DNA of 64,000 nt from the NCBI RefSeq assembly GCF_029978005.1, contig NZ_JARKOZ010000058.1:31539-95538 (forward strand). Direction: 5' to 3'. Positions 44,362 to 54,941 of the stretch are shown piece after piece (positions within the stretch are counted from its first letter, which is position 1; every line of letters begins with the position of its first letter). The notes beneath the pieces were generated by a model. It searched no databases, had not been told where the DNA came from, and worked only from the letters and a program-made list of their open reading frames with translations. Origin of the DNA: Solidesulfovibrio sp. (lineage in GTDB: Bacteria; Desulfobacterota; Desulfovibrionia; Desulfovibrionales; Desulfovibrionaceae). The position numbers and the translations under genes were made by a program.

Positions 44362-46821
44362 TCAGCGGTCGGTGCGGGCCACGAAGTCCCGCACCCAGCC
44401 GTCGGCCTCGTCCTCGCCGGCCAGACGGATGTCGAGCAGGCGCGTGGCCGCCAGCAGGCAGCCGAGCATGGCCAGGCGTTTTTGGACCACGTGCTCGGGA
44501 ATGCGCGCGAGCGAAGCGTCCAGGAGGTCGCCCGAAACCCGGACCTCGAAGCCGAAATGGGCCAGCACCCGGCGCACGCAGGAGAGCCGCAGCGTCCGGC
44601 GGGCCAGGTCGGCCCCGCCGCCCTTGAAGCGGAAATGGACGAAGTTCTGGTTCTCCTTGGGGCCGCACAGGGCGTCCACCACGGTGAAGTGGTAGCCGAA
44701 GCGCAGCATGACGTGGGCGTAGACGTCGGAGATGACGGCGTAGCTGGCCAGGTGGCGATCCTCGCCGAGGAAGATCCCGGCGCTCGTGCGGTCGAGCGCC
44801 GCGTCGTCGGCGATGGGCGGCCCGTCGGGCCAGGGCGCGTCGTCGGCCCCGAGCCCGGCCCACAGCGCCCACATGGGGGCGCTCTTGATCTGGTCCGGGC
44901 GCACCTCCTTGTCGGCGGCGGCCGATTCGAACACCCCGCCGCCCAGGTCCAGGATGTACATGGACATGGGCAGGGCGCTTTTGACCTTGCGGGCCGAGGC
45001 CATGCCCCGGGCGTCGTCGCCGACCAGGGAGAACATCTCGGTCACGGCCTTTTCGTGGGCGAAGCGCACCACGTCGTGGAGCGACTTGACCTTGGCCGGG
45101 GCGAAATCCGGCGAGGACGGGTCGGTCAGGGTCAGCGAGGCCAGAAGCGGCACCAGCCTGGCCAGGCGGGCGGCCACGGGCGAGCCTGCGTCCCTCCGGG
45201 CCTGGCGCGGCCGGGCCAGCAGGCCCGCGACCCGTCCGGCATGGACCGTGCCGGCGTCGGCGTCCACGGTGACGACCGTGCCTTCGGTGAGGACCTCGAA
45301 GGCGTCGGCCGCGCCGGTGACGACGGGCAGGCCGAATTCCCGGGCCACGGAGGCGAAATGCCCGGCCCGGCTGCCGGCGACCGCCACCACGGCGGCCAGG
45401 CGGTCCACGGCCCGGGCCAGGGCCGTCGGCAGGGTGGGGGTGACGAGCACCGTGCCCGGGGCGATGGCGTCCACGTCGAGGACCGTGGCGGCGAAGAGCA
45501 CCGTGCCGGCGGCCGCGCCGCCCGAGGCCCGCTGGCCGCCGGCGAGCAGCGCCCGGCCGGCCGGCCGGGCCGGGGGCGGAGCCTCGGCCGCCTCGGGCGA
45601 CGCCTCCACGGCCATGGGCCGGGACTGGACCACGAACAGCTCCCGCCCCGGGGTGAGCACCCATTCCACGTCCTGGGGCGCGCCGAAGGCCTTTTCCAGC
45701 ACGAGCCCCTGGCCGGCCAGCTTGGCGGCGGCGGCGTCGGGCAGCACCGGCCCGTCGAGATGCATCCGATCGAGGAGGAAATGCGGCGGATCGTGGGAAA
45801 GGACCAGCCGCTCGGGGCTGGCCGCACCCTCGACCAGGCCGCCGCCGAGGCCGGGCACGGCGTAGACGGCCATGGGCGCTTCCGGGTCGCCGCTGTCGCG
45901 GGTGTAGAGCACGCCCGAGGCGGCGGCCGGCACCATGGGCAGGTAGAGCACGGCCATGGGCGTCTCCTCGTCGGCGTAGCCGGTGAGGGTCCGGTAGGTG
46001 ATGGCCTTGGCCGCGTACTTGCCGGCCACGACGCGCTGGTAGGCCTTGACGGCGTCGTCCGGCGCGACGTCGAGGAGGCTTTCGTACTGGCCGGCGAAGG
46101 AGGCCCGGCCGTCCTCGGCCACGGCCGAACTGCGCGCGGCCAGGCGGGCGGGCGCGCCGCCGGGCACGGCGGCCAGGGCCCAGGCCGCCTCGCTTAAGGG
46201 GACGGCGATCTCCTCGGGCAGGCTCGCCGCCAGCACGAGCTCCCGGATGGCCCCGGCCGCCTCGGCCACCTCGGCCGGCCGGGACAGGTCCACCCGGCGC
46301 AGCTGGCGGTTGATCTTGGGGCGCAGCTCGCAGGCTTCCAGGAAGTAGCGGAAGGCGCTGGTCGTGACCACGAAGCCCGGGGGCACGGGCACGCCGGCGG
46401 CGGCCGCCCGGGACAGGTTGGCGGCCTTGCCGCCGCCGGCGGCCGCGTCGCCGCCGAGCGCGGCCAGGGAGCGGATAAACGGCGCGCCCATGTCCCCGAC
46501 CGGCACGTCCAGGGCCATCTGGACGTAGAAATCCACCTTCTTGGCGTACTCGGCCAGATCCAGGTGCTTGCTCGGCGACAGGCGCGACAGGCGCTCGACC
46601 ATCTCCGAGACGGACAGGCGAAGCCGCCTGGTCAGGTGCGCCACCCGGGCCCAGTCGGCGGCCACCGCCCCGTAATGCACGTCCTCGACCGCGGCGATGA
46701 GCTCCAGGCACAGGTCGTCGAAGCGCAACAGTTCGCGGAAGGCGTTGTACTTCTCCCGCAAGAGCACGCCCGGGGCGAAGACCTGATAGGTCCAGCGGCG
46801 GAAGAGTTCCTTGGAAAACAC
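44362..46821 (-). CDS. PEP synthase / pyruvate phosphate dikinase-like protein
   Basis: GGDAAAGGGKAANLSRAAAAGVPVPPGFVVTTSAF, RSSAVAEDGRASFAGQYES, VEWVLTPGRELFVVQSRPM, GHFASVAREFGLPVVTGA. Confidence 0.8.
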   Translation of the reverse strand: MFSKELFRRWTYQVFAPGVLLREKYNAFRELLRFDDLCLELIAAVEDVHYGAVAADWARVAHLTRRLRLSVSEMVERLSRLSPSKHLDLAEYAKKVDFYVQMALDVPVGDMGAPFIRSLAALGGDAAAGGGKAANLSRAAAAGVPVPPGFVVTTSAFRYFLEACELRPKINRQLRRVDLSRPAEVAEAAGAIRELVLAASLPEEIAVPLSEAAWALAAVPGGAPARLAARSSAVAEDGRASFAGQYESLLDVAPDDAVKAYQRVVAGKYAAKAITYRTLTGYADEETPMAVLYLPMVPAAASGVLYTRDSGDPEAPMAVYAVPGLGGGLVEGAASPERLVLSHDPPHFLLDRMHLDGPVLPDAAAAKLAGQGLVLEKAFGAPQDVEWVLTPGRELFVVQSRPMAVEASPEAAEAPPPARPAGRALLAGGQRASGGAAAGTVLFAATVLDVDAIAPGTVLVTPTLPTALARAVDRLAAVVAVAGSRAGHFASVAREFGLPVVTGAADAFEVLTEGTVVTVDADAGTVHAGRVAGLLARPRQARRDAGSPVAARLARLVPLLASLTLTDPSSPDFAPAKVKSLHDVVRFAHEKAVTEMFSLVGDDARGMASARKVKSALPMSMYILDLGGGVFESAAADKEVRPDQIKSAPMWALWAGLGADDAPWPDGPPIADDAALDRTSAGIFLGEDRHLASYAVISDVYAHVMLRFGYHFTVVDALCGPKENQNFVHFRFKGGGADLARRTLRLSCVRRVLAHFGFEVRVSGDLLDASLARIPEHVVQKRLAMLGCLLAATRLLDIRLAGEDEADGWVRDFVARTDR

Positions 46822-46834
46822 GGCTCCGCTCCGC

Positions 46835-47206
46835 TCAGCCGCTCTGGGAGGAGGCCAGGGCCTCTTCCACCTTGCGTTCGAGCTCTTCCTTGTCGATGGG
46901 CTTGACGCAGTATTCGCAGGCCCCCAGGCGCACGGACTCCCGGGCCGTCTCCAGGGTGGGATAGCCCGTGAGCATGATGACCCGGGTTTCGGGGGAGCGT
47001 TTCTTTATCTCCTCGAGCACCTCCACGCCGCTCATCTTCTTGAGCTTCATGTCGAGGATGGCCAGGTCGGGCTTTTTTTTCGCCACGTGGGCCAGGGCCT
47101 CCTCCTCTTCGGTGAAGACGCCGACAGCGTGGCCCTTGCGTTCGAGGATGCGCTTGATGACCACGCCGGCGTCGATGACGTCGTCGAGAACGATGATGTC
47201 GGCCAT
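46835..47206 (-). CDS. Single-domain response regulator
   Basis: IIVLDDVIDAG, LAILDMKLKKMSG, LTGYP, KPI receiver pattern. Confidence 0.88.
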   Translation of the reverse strand: MADIIVLDDVIDAGVVIKRILERKGHAVGVFTEEEEALAHVAKKKPDLAILDMKLKKMSGVEVLEEIKKRSPETRVIMLTGYPTLETARESVRLGACEYCVKPIDKEELERKVEEALASSQSG

Positions 47207-47210
47207 GGGA

Positions 47211-49264
<2,054 letters not shown>

Positions 49265-49268
<4 letters not shown>

Positions 49269-50200
49269 TCCTCGTCCTCCGCGGCGTCGATGTCGAGCTT
49301 TTCGGCCAGTTCGCGCACCGGGGCGTAGTCGGCGTCGGTAGCGGCGATGATGCCGCGCATGCCGGCGGTCTGGAGGATGACGGCGTCGTCGGGGCGCTCC
49401 ATGGACAGGGCGAACATGGCCCGGGAGACCCGTTCGACGATGTCCGGGGAAAGCCCGGCCCGGGCGGCGTAGACCCAGCCGGGATAGGCCTTGCTCTCGG
49501 CCAGGACGCGGATCTGGCCGATGTCGATCTTGCCGCGCAGGATGTCCAGGGAGCCGTCGCGGATGGAGCCCACGTCGCAGGTGCCGGCAAAGACGGCCAG
49601 CACCACCTTCTCCTGCTTGCCGCCAGGGCCGGGGGCGAAGGTGATCTCGGCGAAGTCCCGGCGGCGCAGGCCGTGGTCGAGGAATTCGCCCAGGGCGTAG
49701 AGGTAGCCGCCGGCCGAGGACGGGTCCACGGCCATCCAGCGCTTGCCCCGGCAGTCCTCTATCGTCTTGAGGACCTGGTTGTCGCGGCGGCAGATGATCT
49801 GGCTGCGGAAATCCGGCTTGCCCGAGGGCTCGATGATCCGCGCGAAGGCCCGGGCCCCGGAGCGGGCCATGCGGATGTAGGCGAAGGGGTTGGAGTAGGA
49901 GAGGTCGATCTCGCCGCGCTCCACCATGCGCACGTGCTCCTCGAAGGTGTCGGGGAAGATCTGGCGCAGGGTGAGGCCGGTGGCCCGGCCGAGGTAGTCC
50001 AGCAGCAGGCGGTGGCGCTCGTAGGAGACGGTGTGGGCGTACTGGGGCAGGTAGGCGTAGGTCACGGCGCGGGGCGGCAGGCGCAGGGTCGGCTCTTCGC
50101 GGCGCGACAGGTCCACGCGCACGGCGTCCTCGTCGTCGCCGCAGCCGGCCAGCAGCGCGGGCAGGGCCAGGCATGCCCGCAGGACGTCGCGTCGGCGCAT
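49265..50200 (-). CDS. PhnD-like phosphate/phosphonate-type substrate-binding lipoprotein
   Basis: Lipoprotein signal (LALPALLAGCGDD), PhnD-like YLPQYAHTVSYERHRLLLDYLGRATGL..., DLSYSNPFAYIRM. Confidence 0.82.
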
Positions 50201-50267
50201 GGTTCCTCCTCCCGATGATCGAGACAGGATACGCCGTTTCGCGGCGGCTGGAAAGATGGGCCGGCGC

Positions 50268-50831
50268 TCAGTCCCGGGGCCTGGCCAGATCGGTCCAGGA
50301 ACGCAGCTTGGCCCGCCGCCCGGCCGATTCCCGCCGGGCCTTCTCCACGCGGCCGAACAGGGGCAGCTTTTGCCAAAGGGGCCACATGGCCAGGCGGACC
50401 AGGATGTAAAGGCCCAGGAACACGGCGTTGTAGCGCAGGGGATGGCCCGGGAGAAAGGGCACGTCCACGCCCTCGAAGCGGCCCGACAGCCAGGCCAGGG
50501 CGAAGGGCACGGGCCACACGGACACGGAGAAAAGGGCGGCCCCGGCGAAGAAGGACTTGCCGAAGGCCTCGTTGGCCTCCTTGTTGGCGGCCTTGTAGGC
50601 GGTCTTGTCCCCGGCCTCGATGGCGGCCACGGACAGGTTGTGCATGCGGGCCATCTCCTTTTCCTCGCGGGCGTAGTGGCCGCGATTGAAAAGCCAGACG
50701 GCGTCGTAGGTGAGCCGGCCAAGCAGCAGGGAGCCCACGGCCAGGCAGAGCGTGCCCAGGTAGAAGCCGGCCGCGGCCGAGCCGGGCAGGCGGAAGGGGG
50801 CGATGAGCAGACCGTCGAGGAGTTCCAGCAC
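50268..50831 (-). CDS. Hypothetical membrane protein, 187 aa
   Basis: Several hydrophobic segments; codon bias consistent with coding. Confidence 0.65.
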   Translation of the reverse strand: MLELLDGLLIAPFRLPGSAAAGFYLGTLCLAVGSLLLGRLTYDAVWLFNRGHYAREEKEMARMHNLSVAAIEAGDKTAYKAANKEANEAFGKSFFAGAALFSVSVWPVPFALAWLSGRFEGVDVPFLPGHPLRYNAVFLGLYILVRLAMWPLWQKLPLFGRVEKARRESAGRRAKLRSWTDLARPRD

Positions 50832-50996
50832 GCGAGGCCTCGTTGCTTAAGGGTAGGACGGCCTGTCGCGGCCGCCGGGCGCGGGGGAGTTCTTGAGCCG
50901 CTTCAGCCCGTCGCCGGCGGAAAGTCCCGGCGCGTTTTTCGCGGACGCGGCACGATACACCAGCCCGCCCGGAAAGCGAAGCCGGCCGGCGGCCGC

Positions 50997-51027
50997 AAAA
51001 AAGGCCCCGGGCGCGAGGCCCGGGGCC
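50997..51027 (-). terminator. Rho-independent terminator of the TSUP gene
   Basis: Minus strand GGCCCCGGGC-loop-GCCCGGGGCC followed by TTTTTT. Confidence 0.8.
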
Positions 51028-51052
51028 GCCGTATGGGAGAGGCGTCCGATGG

Positions 51053-52204
51053 TTAACCGAACATCTTGAGGTTGAAGAAGCCGCGCAGCACGTAGTCGAT
51101 GCCGACGTACAGGGCCAGGACGATGAACAGGCGCTTGAGCCAGATGTCCGGGATGTACTTGGAGGTGCGCGGGCCGATGATGGAGCCGACCACGACGCCG
51201 ACCAGCTCGATGCCGATCATGTGCCAGTGCAGGGGCACGCCGCCGGACATGAAGGTGGCGATGGAGGTGATCATGCTGACGAGCACGGCCAGGGCCGAGG
51301 TGCCGGCGGCCAGGTACATGGGCAGCTGGGCCACGCTGGTCAGGAAGGGCACGAGCAGGAAGCCGCCGCCGACGCCCAGGAACGCGGCCAGGGCGGAGAT
51401 GACGATGCCGCCGAGGAAGGGGATCAGCGGATTGAAGCCGAAGTCCACGCCGTAGAAGGTGAAGGTGATGCGGGTGAGGCTCAGGGAGGTCACCTTGACG
51501 CCCAGGGCCTTGGTGTCGATCTGCTCGCCGCTTTTCTGGCGCTTGACGGTGTCTTCGAAAGCCTTGGCCGCGGCCTTGGCCTTCTTCTTGCTCGCCTGGC
51601 CGGCCGGGGTGGTTTCCCAGAAGAGGTAGCAGCCGAGCAGCAGCACGAACAGGCCGAAGTAGCCCTGGTAGGAGGAGAAGGACACCTTGCCGGCGGTGAG
51701 CGTCACGGACAGCCAGCTGCCGACGATGGACCCGAGGCCAAGGGCGGCGGCCAAGGGCAGCACCAGGCGGCCCATCTTCCAGTAGTTGAAGGAGGAGATC
51801 AGCGCCGAAAGGCCGACCAGCCACTGGTTGGAGGTGCGGATGGAGTCGGTGACGAGCTTGTTGAGCTCGGGCGCGGTCTGCTTGAAGGTCTTGGCGTAGG
51901 CGCCGTAGCCGTAGACCGAGATGTGGCCCACGCCGGCCATGACGCCGCCGAAGGCGCCCACCGTGGAGAATATCCAGCCCACCCACACGGCCCAGCCGAA
52001 GGCCAGGCCCAGGCTCACTTCGGGCGCGCCGGGGATGCCGAGGAAGCCCTTGGCCGCGGCCGGATCGATCTGGCCGGGGCCGGCCCCGGCCGGGGCCTTG
52101 GCGATGGCGTCGGAAAGCTTGTCGGCCAGGGCCGGTTCGATCCACAGGGCCAGCACCGCGAGGGCGGCGAGGCCCACGGGCAGGGTCAGTTTCCAGTTCT
52201 TCAC
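51053..52204 (-). CDS. TSUP family (TauE/SafE-like) permease
   Basis: GVGGGFLLVPFLTSVAQLPMYLAAGTSALAVLVSMITS; GTG start with SD AGGAGA. Confidence 0.85.
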   Translation of the reverse strand: MKNWKLTLPVGLAALAVLALWIEPALADKLSDAIAKAPAGAGPGQIDPAAAKGFLGIPGAPEVSLGLAFGWAVWVGWIFSTVGAFGGVMAGVGHISVYGYGAYAKTFKQTAPELNKLVTDSIRTSNQWLVGLSALISSFNYWKMGRLVLPLAAALGLGSIVGSWLSVTLTAGKVSFSSYQGYFGLFVLLLGCYLFWETTPAGQASKKKAKAAAKAFEDTVKRQKSGEQIDTKALGVKVTSLSLTRITFTFYGVDFGFNPLIPFLGGIVISALAAFLGVGGGFLLVPFLTSVAQLPMYLAAGTSALAVLVSMITSIATFMSGGVPLHWHMIGIELVGVVVGSIIGPRTSKYIPDIWLKRLFIVLALYVGIDYVLRGFFNLKMFG

Positions 52205-52575
52205 GGTGGTCTCCTTTTTTGGCGGCGAAATCGTCCATTGCGCGATGGGACGCGACCGGGCGTGCGTTTCCCGGGCGCGCATCCCCGGGCCAGTAGCGGG
52301 GCGACATCATGCCTGCCGCCGCAACACCTCGCATCGGCGCGGGAATCGGATCGCTACATCGCATCCGTGCAGGGCCTTGCCGCGTTTTTCCCCTCCGCGA
52401 GCCCTGTCCGCGCCAGTGCATCACCATGCGTCTTCCGTCCGTGACGGCGTGACGACAGCTTTGCGCCAGCATAGAGCATTCCGGCTTGCGATTGTCAAGG
52501 AAACCTTGCAATCGTTCTGTTTTTCGCAATACGACGGGGCGAGGAAGGAGAAAGGGCCGGGAAAGGGGGCTTGGT

Positions 52576-52595
52576 ATTGTGATTTTTTTCACAAT
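52576..52595. promoter_or_regulatory. CRP/FNR-superfamily-type palindrome (HcpR/CRP-like)
   Basis: ATTGTGA-TTTTTT-TCACAAT perfect 7-bp arms, 6-bp spacer. Confidence 0.65.
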
Positions 52596-52610
52596 CTCAG
52601 GCCATAAAGA

Positions 52611-52638
52611 AGGGCCTCGCCGTCCCCGGCGAAGCCCT
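52611..52638. terminator. Hairpin terminator-like structure
   Basis: AGGGC-C-TCGCCG-tccc-CGGCGA-A-GCCCT. Confidence 0.5.
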
Positions 52639-52880
52639 CGTTGCCGGCCCTGCGGCCGGACGGCTTTCCTTTGTCACAAGGGGAAGCGGATGGCAAGCCC
52701 CGGCGAACCACCTTGATAAATTGAAATGTTCCGGGGGCGACAGGAAGGCGGTTTCGGGCCGGTCGCCGGGCACAAGGAGCAGCCCGGGCGGGATTTCCCT
52801 TTGACCGCCGGGAGGTTGCGCGTTATACCACGCCCGCCCCGGACCCGGTCCGGGCAGCCCGTCCCGTGGAGACCCTGCCG

Positions 52881-53438
52881 ATGCTCCCCTTTTTTCGCGC
52901 CAAAACCCAGAAAGACTTCAGCGACAAGCTCTACGGCAAGCCGCGCAAGTACCGCCTGAGCCGCAACGGCGCGGCCGTGTCCCTCTCCGGCCGCCTGCTC
53001 GCCCACTACCGCCGCGACGTCCTGCCCGACGGGCTTATGCCCCCGGCGGCCGGCCGGGTGGAGCTGCTCGGCGTGCTGCTCTCGGCCGCCGGGCGTTTCG
53101 TGATTTATTACGCCGTGTCCTATCCCGAGAGCGAGGACATCGCCGACCGCCACGAGTACGTCCACGCCTGCCCCAGCCTGGAGGCGGTGCGCGAGTTCCT
53201 GGCGGCCATGCACTATCCGGACAAGGGCGAGTTCGTGGACGCGGTGCTGGTCCGCGCGGCCAGGATCCTGGCCGCCAATCCCCAGACCGCGCCCCTGGCC
53301 GGGGACATGCCGCCGCAAGCGCCCGAAGCGGCCCCGGAGCCCGCCGCCGACGGGGCGGCGGACGCGACGCCGGCCGACCCGGTCGACGTCCCCGAGCCGC
53401 CCGCCCCCGCGCCCGAAGCCGCCGCCAAACCCTCCTGA
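52881..53438 (+). CDS. Hypothetical protein with Pro/Ala-rich C terminus
   Basis: MLPFFRAKTQKDFSDKLYGKPRKYRLSRNGAAVSL...; alternative start 52866. Confidence 0.65.
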   Translation: MLPFFRAKTQKDFSDKLYGKPRKYRLSRNGAAVSLSGRLLAHYRRDVLPDGLMPPAAGRVELLGVLLSAAGRFVIYYAVSYPESEDIADRHEYVHACPSLEAVREFLAAMHYPDKGEFVDAVLVRAARILAANPQTAPLAGDMPPQAPEAAPEPAADGAADATPADPVDVPEPPAPAPEAAAKPS

Positions 53439-53584
53439 CGCGAAAAGCCCTGCGATCCGCCGCACGGACCACAGGGCTTCCCTCTCTCCACTTCTCCCCT
53501 ATCGGGGGGGACCGGGGGGGATCATCCCCCCCGGCCGCCGGAGGCATCTTTTCTCTCTTCTTTGCTTCCCTTCTCCCCCTCATC

Positions 53585-54091
53585 CTACATCTGTCGCAAC
53601 AGCAGGCGTTTGCCGTAGGCGTCGCGTTCGTCCACGTTCTGCTTGCCGGGCCGCAGGAAGCGCAGGGCGTGGGCGGTGCAGCCCGTGACGCAGGCCGGGT
53701 CGAGGCCTGCGTCGATGCGGTCGCGGCAGTAGTCGCACTTGACCACCTTGCCCGTGGCCTCGTTCCATTGCGGGATGCGCCAGGGGCAGGCCTGGATGCA
53801 GGCCTTGCAGCCCACGCACAGCTCCTCCCGCACGTAGACCACGCCGTCCTCCTCGCGCCGGGTCATGGCCCCGGTGGGGCAGGCCGGCACGCACCAGGGG
53901 CGCTCGCAGTGGAAGCAGGACATGTAGAGGTTGAGCAGCCGAGGCTTGGCCTTGACCATGTCCGGACCGACCGTGACGAGCTTGCCCGGCTTGGCCGAAG
54001 GCGGCACGGCGTTTTTGACCTGGCAGTGCACCTCGCAGGCGTGGCAGGAAATGCAGCGCTTCTTGTCCAGCTGAATCATGTACTTGCTCAT
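53585..54091 (-). CDS. 4Fe-4S ferredoxin-type electron transfer subunit (PsrB/PhsB-like)
   Basis: CISCHACEVHC, CFHCERPWCVPACP, CVGCKACIQACP, CDYCRDRIDAGLDPACVTGC. Confidence 0.88.
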   Translation of the reverse strand: MSKYMIQLDKKRCISCHACEVHCQVKNAVPPSAKPGKLVTVGPDMVKAKPRLLNLYMSCFHCERPWCVPACPTGAMTRREEDGVVYVREELCVGCKACIQACPWRIPQWNEATGKVVKCDYCRDRIDAGLDPACVTGCTAHALRFLRPGKQNVDERDAYGKRLLLRQM

Positions 54092-54681
54092 GCGGGCTCC
54101 TTGGCGTCGGTGTCGACGACGGGGGCGTTGACGGCGGCGGGCGCTTGCCACGCCTGCTCGCGGAGGCGGGCCAGAAGGTCCAGGCGGAAATCCGCCCGGG
54201 AGCTTCCGACGTAATAGACGTGGCGTGAAAACCGCAGCGAATCCACGGGGCAGGCCCTGGCGCACTGGCCGCACAGGCTGCACAGGGAATAGTCGAGGAC
54301 GAACGCCCCGGGCGTCTTGCAGCCTTTTTGCGGGGCCGGGGCCATGGCCTCGGAGCGGGGGATGAGCTCCCCGGCCAGCTCCTCGGCCTCGCGGCCGGCG
54401 GGGCCGCCGCCGCCCGCGCCGACCAGGCAGCCGACGGACAGGCACGACGACGGGCAGGCCCGCACGCAGGCCCCGCAGGCGATGCAGCGCGGCACGGACG
54501 GGTCGTCCTCCTTGCCCACGAGCTCCACATGGCCCCGGTAGGTGTCGAGGTTGTCCACCTCGCCCATCGGGTAGAGCACCGTGACGGCGGGCCTTGTCAG
54601 GGCCTTGCCGGTGACGCCGAGCCCGACGAGCAGGCTTTTGAGGCCCGTGGCGGCCTCGGCCAGGAGACTGGTCACGGTCAC
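54088..54681 (-). CDS. 4Fe-4S ferredoxin (NuoI-like)
   Basis: CIACGACVRACP and CSLCGQCARACP; GTG start with SD GGAGG; overlaps next gene. Confidence 0.82.
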   Translation of the reverse strand: MTVTSLLAEAATGLKSLLVGLGVTGKALTRPAVTVLYPMGEVDNLDTYRGHVELVGKEDDPSVPRCIACGACVRACPSSCLSVGCLVGAGGGGPAGREAEELAGELIPRSEAMAPAPQKGCKTPGAFVLDYSLCSLCGQCARACPVDSLRFSRHVYYVGSSRADFRLDLLARLREQAWQAPAAVNAPVVDTDAKEPA

Positions 54682-54941
54682 GGTGTTCCCTCCTTCGACG
54701 TTTGGCCGTCCGGGCACGGAAGGCCGCAAGCCAGCTTAGACGTCTTTTTCCGCGTTGTGTCAACGAACGGGTCGAAAGTTCCCGCCTTCACAAACATCCG
54801 AAAAATATATCGTGATTGTGTAGTTTGCACGTTCCTCATTTCACGACGCTTTTCCCTTGCACTCGGTCACGAATCCTTGCTAATGCGTGAGACGATCGAA
54901 ACGCCTCGGCAAACGCAACGCCGCCTCGATGGGAGCGAGTC

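Noticed and set aside
54682-54941. Divergent region between ferredoxins and molybdo-oxidoreductase considered for a Moco riboswitch
   Set aside because: AT-rich promoter-like sequence but no supportable riboswitch fold; MarR control is simpler.
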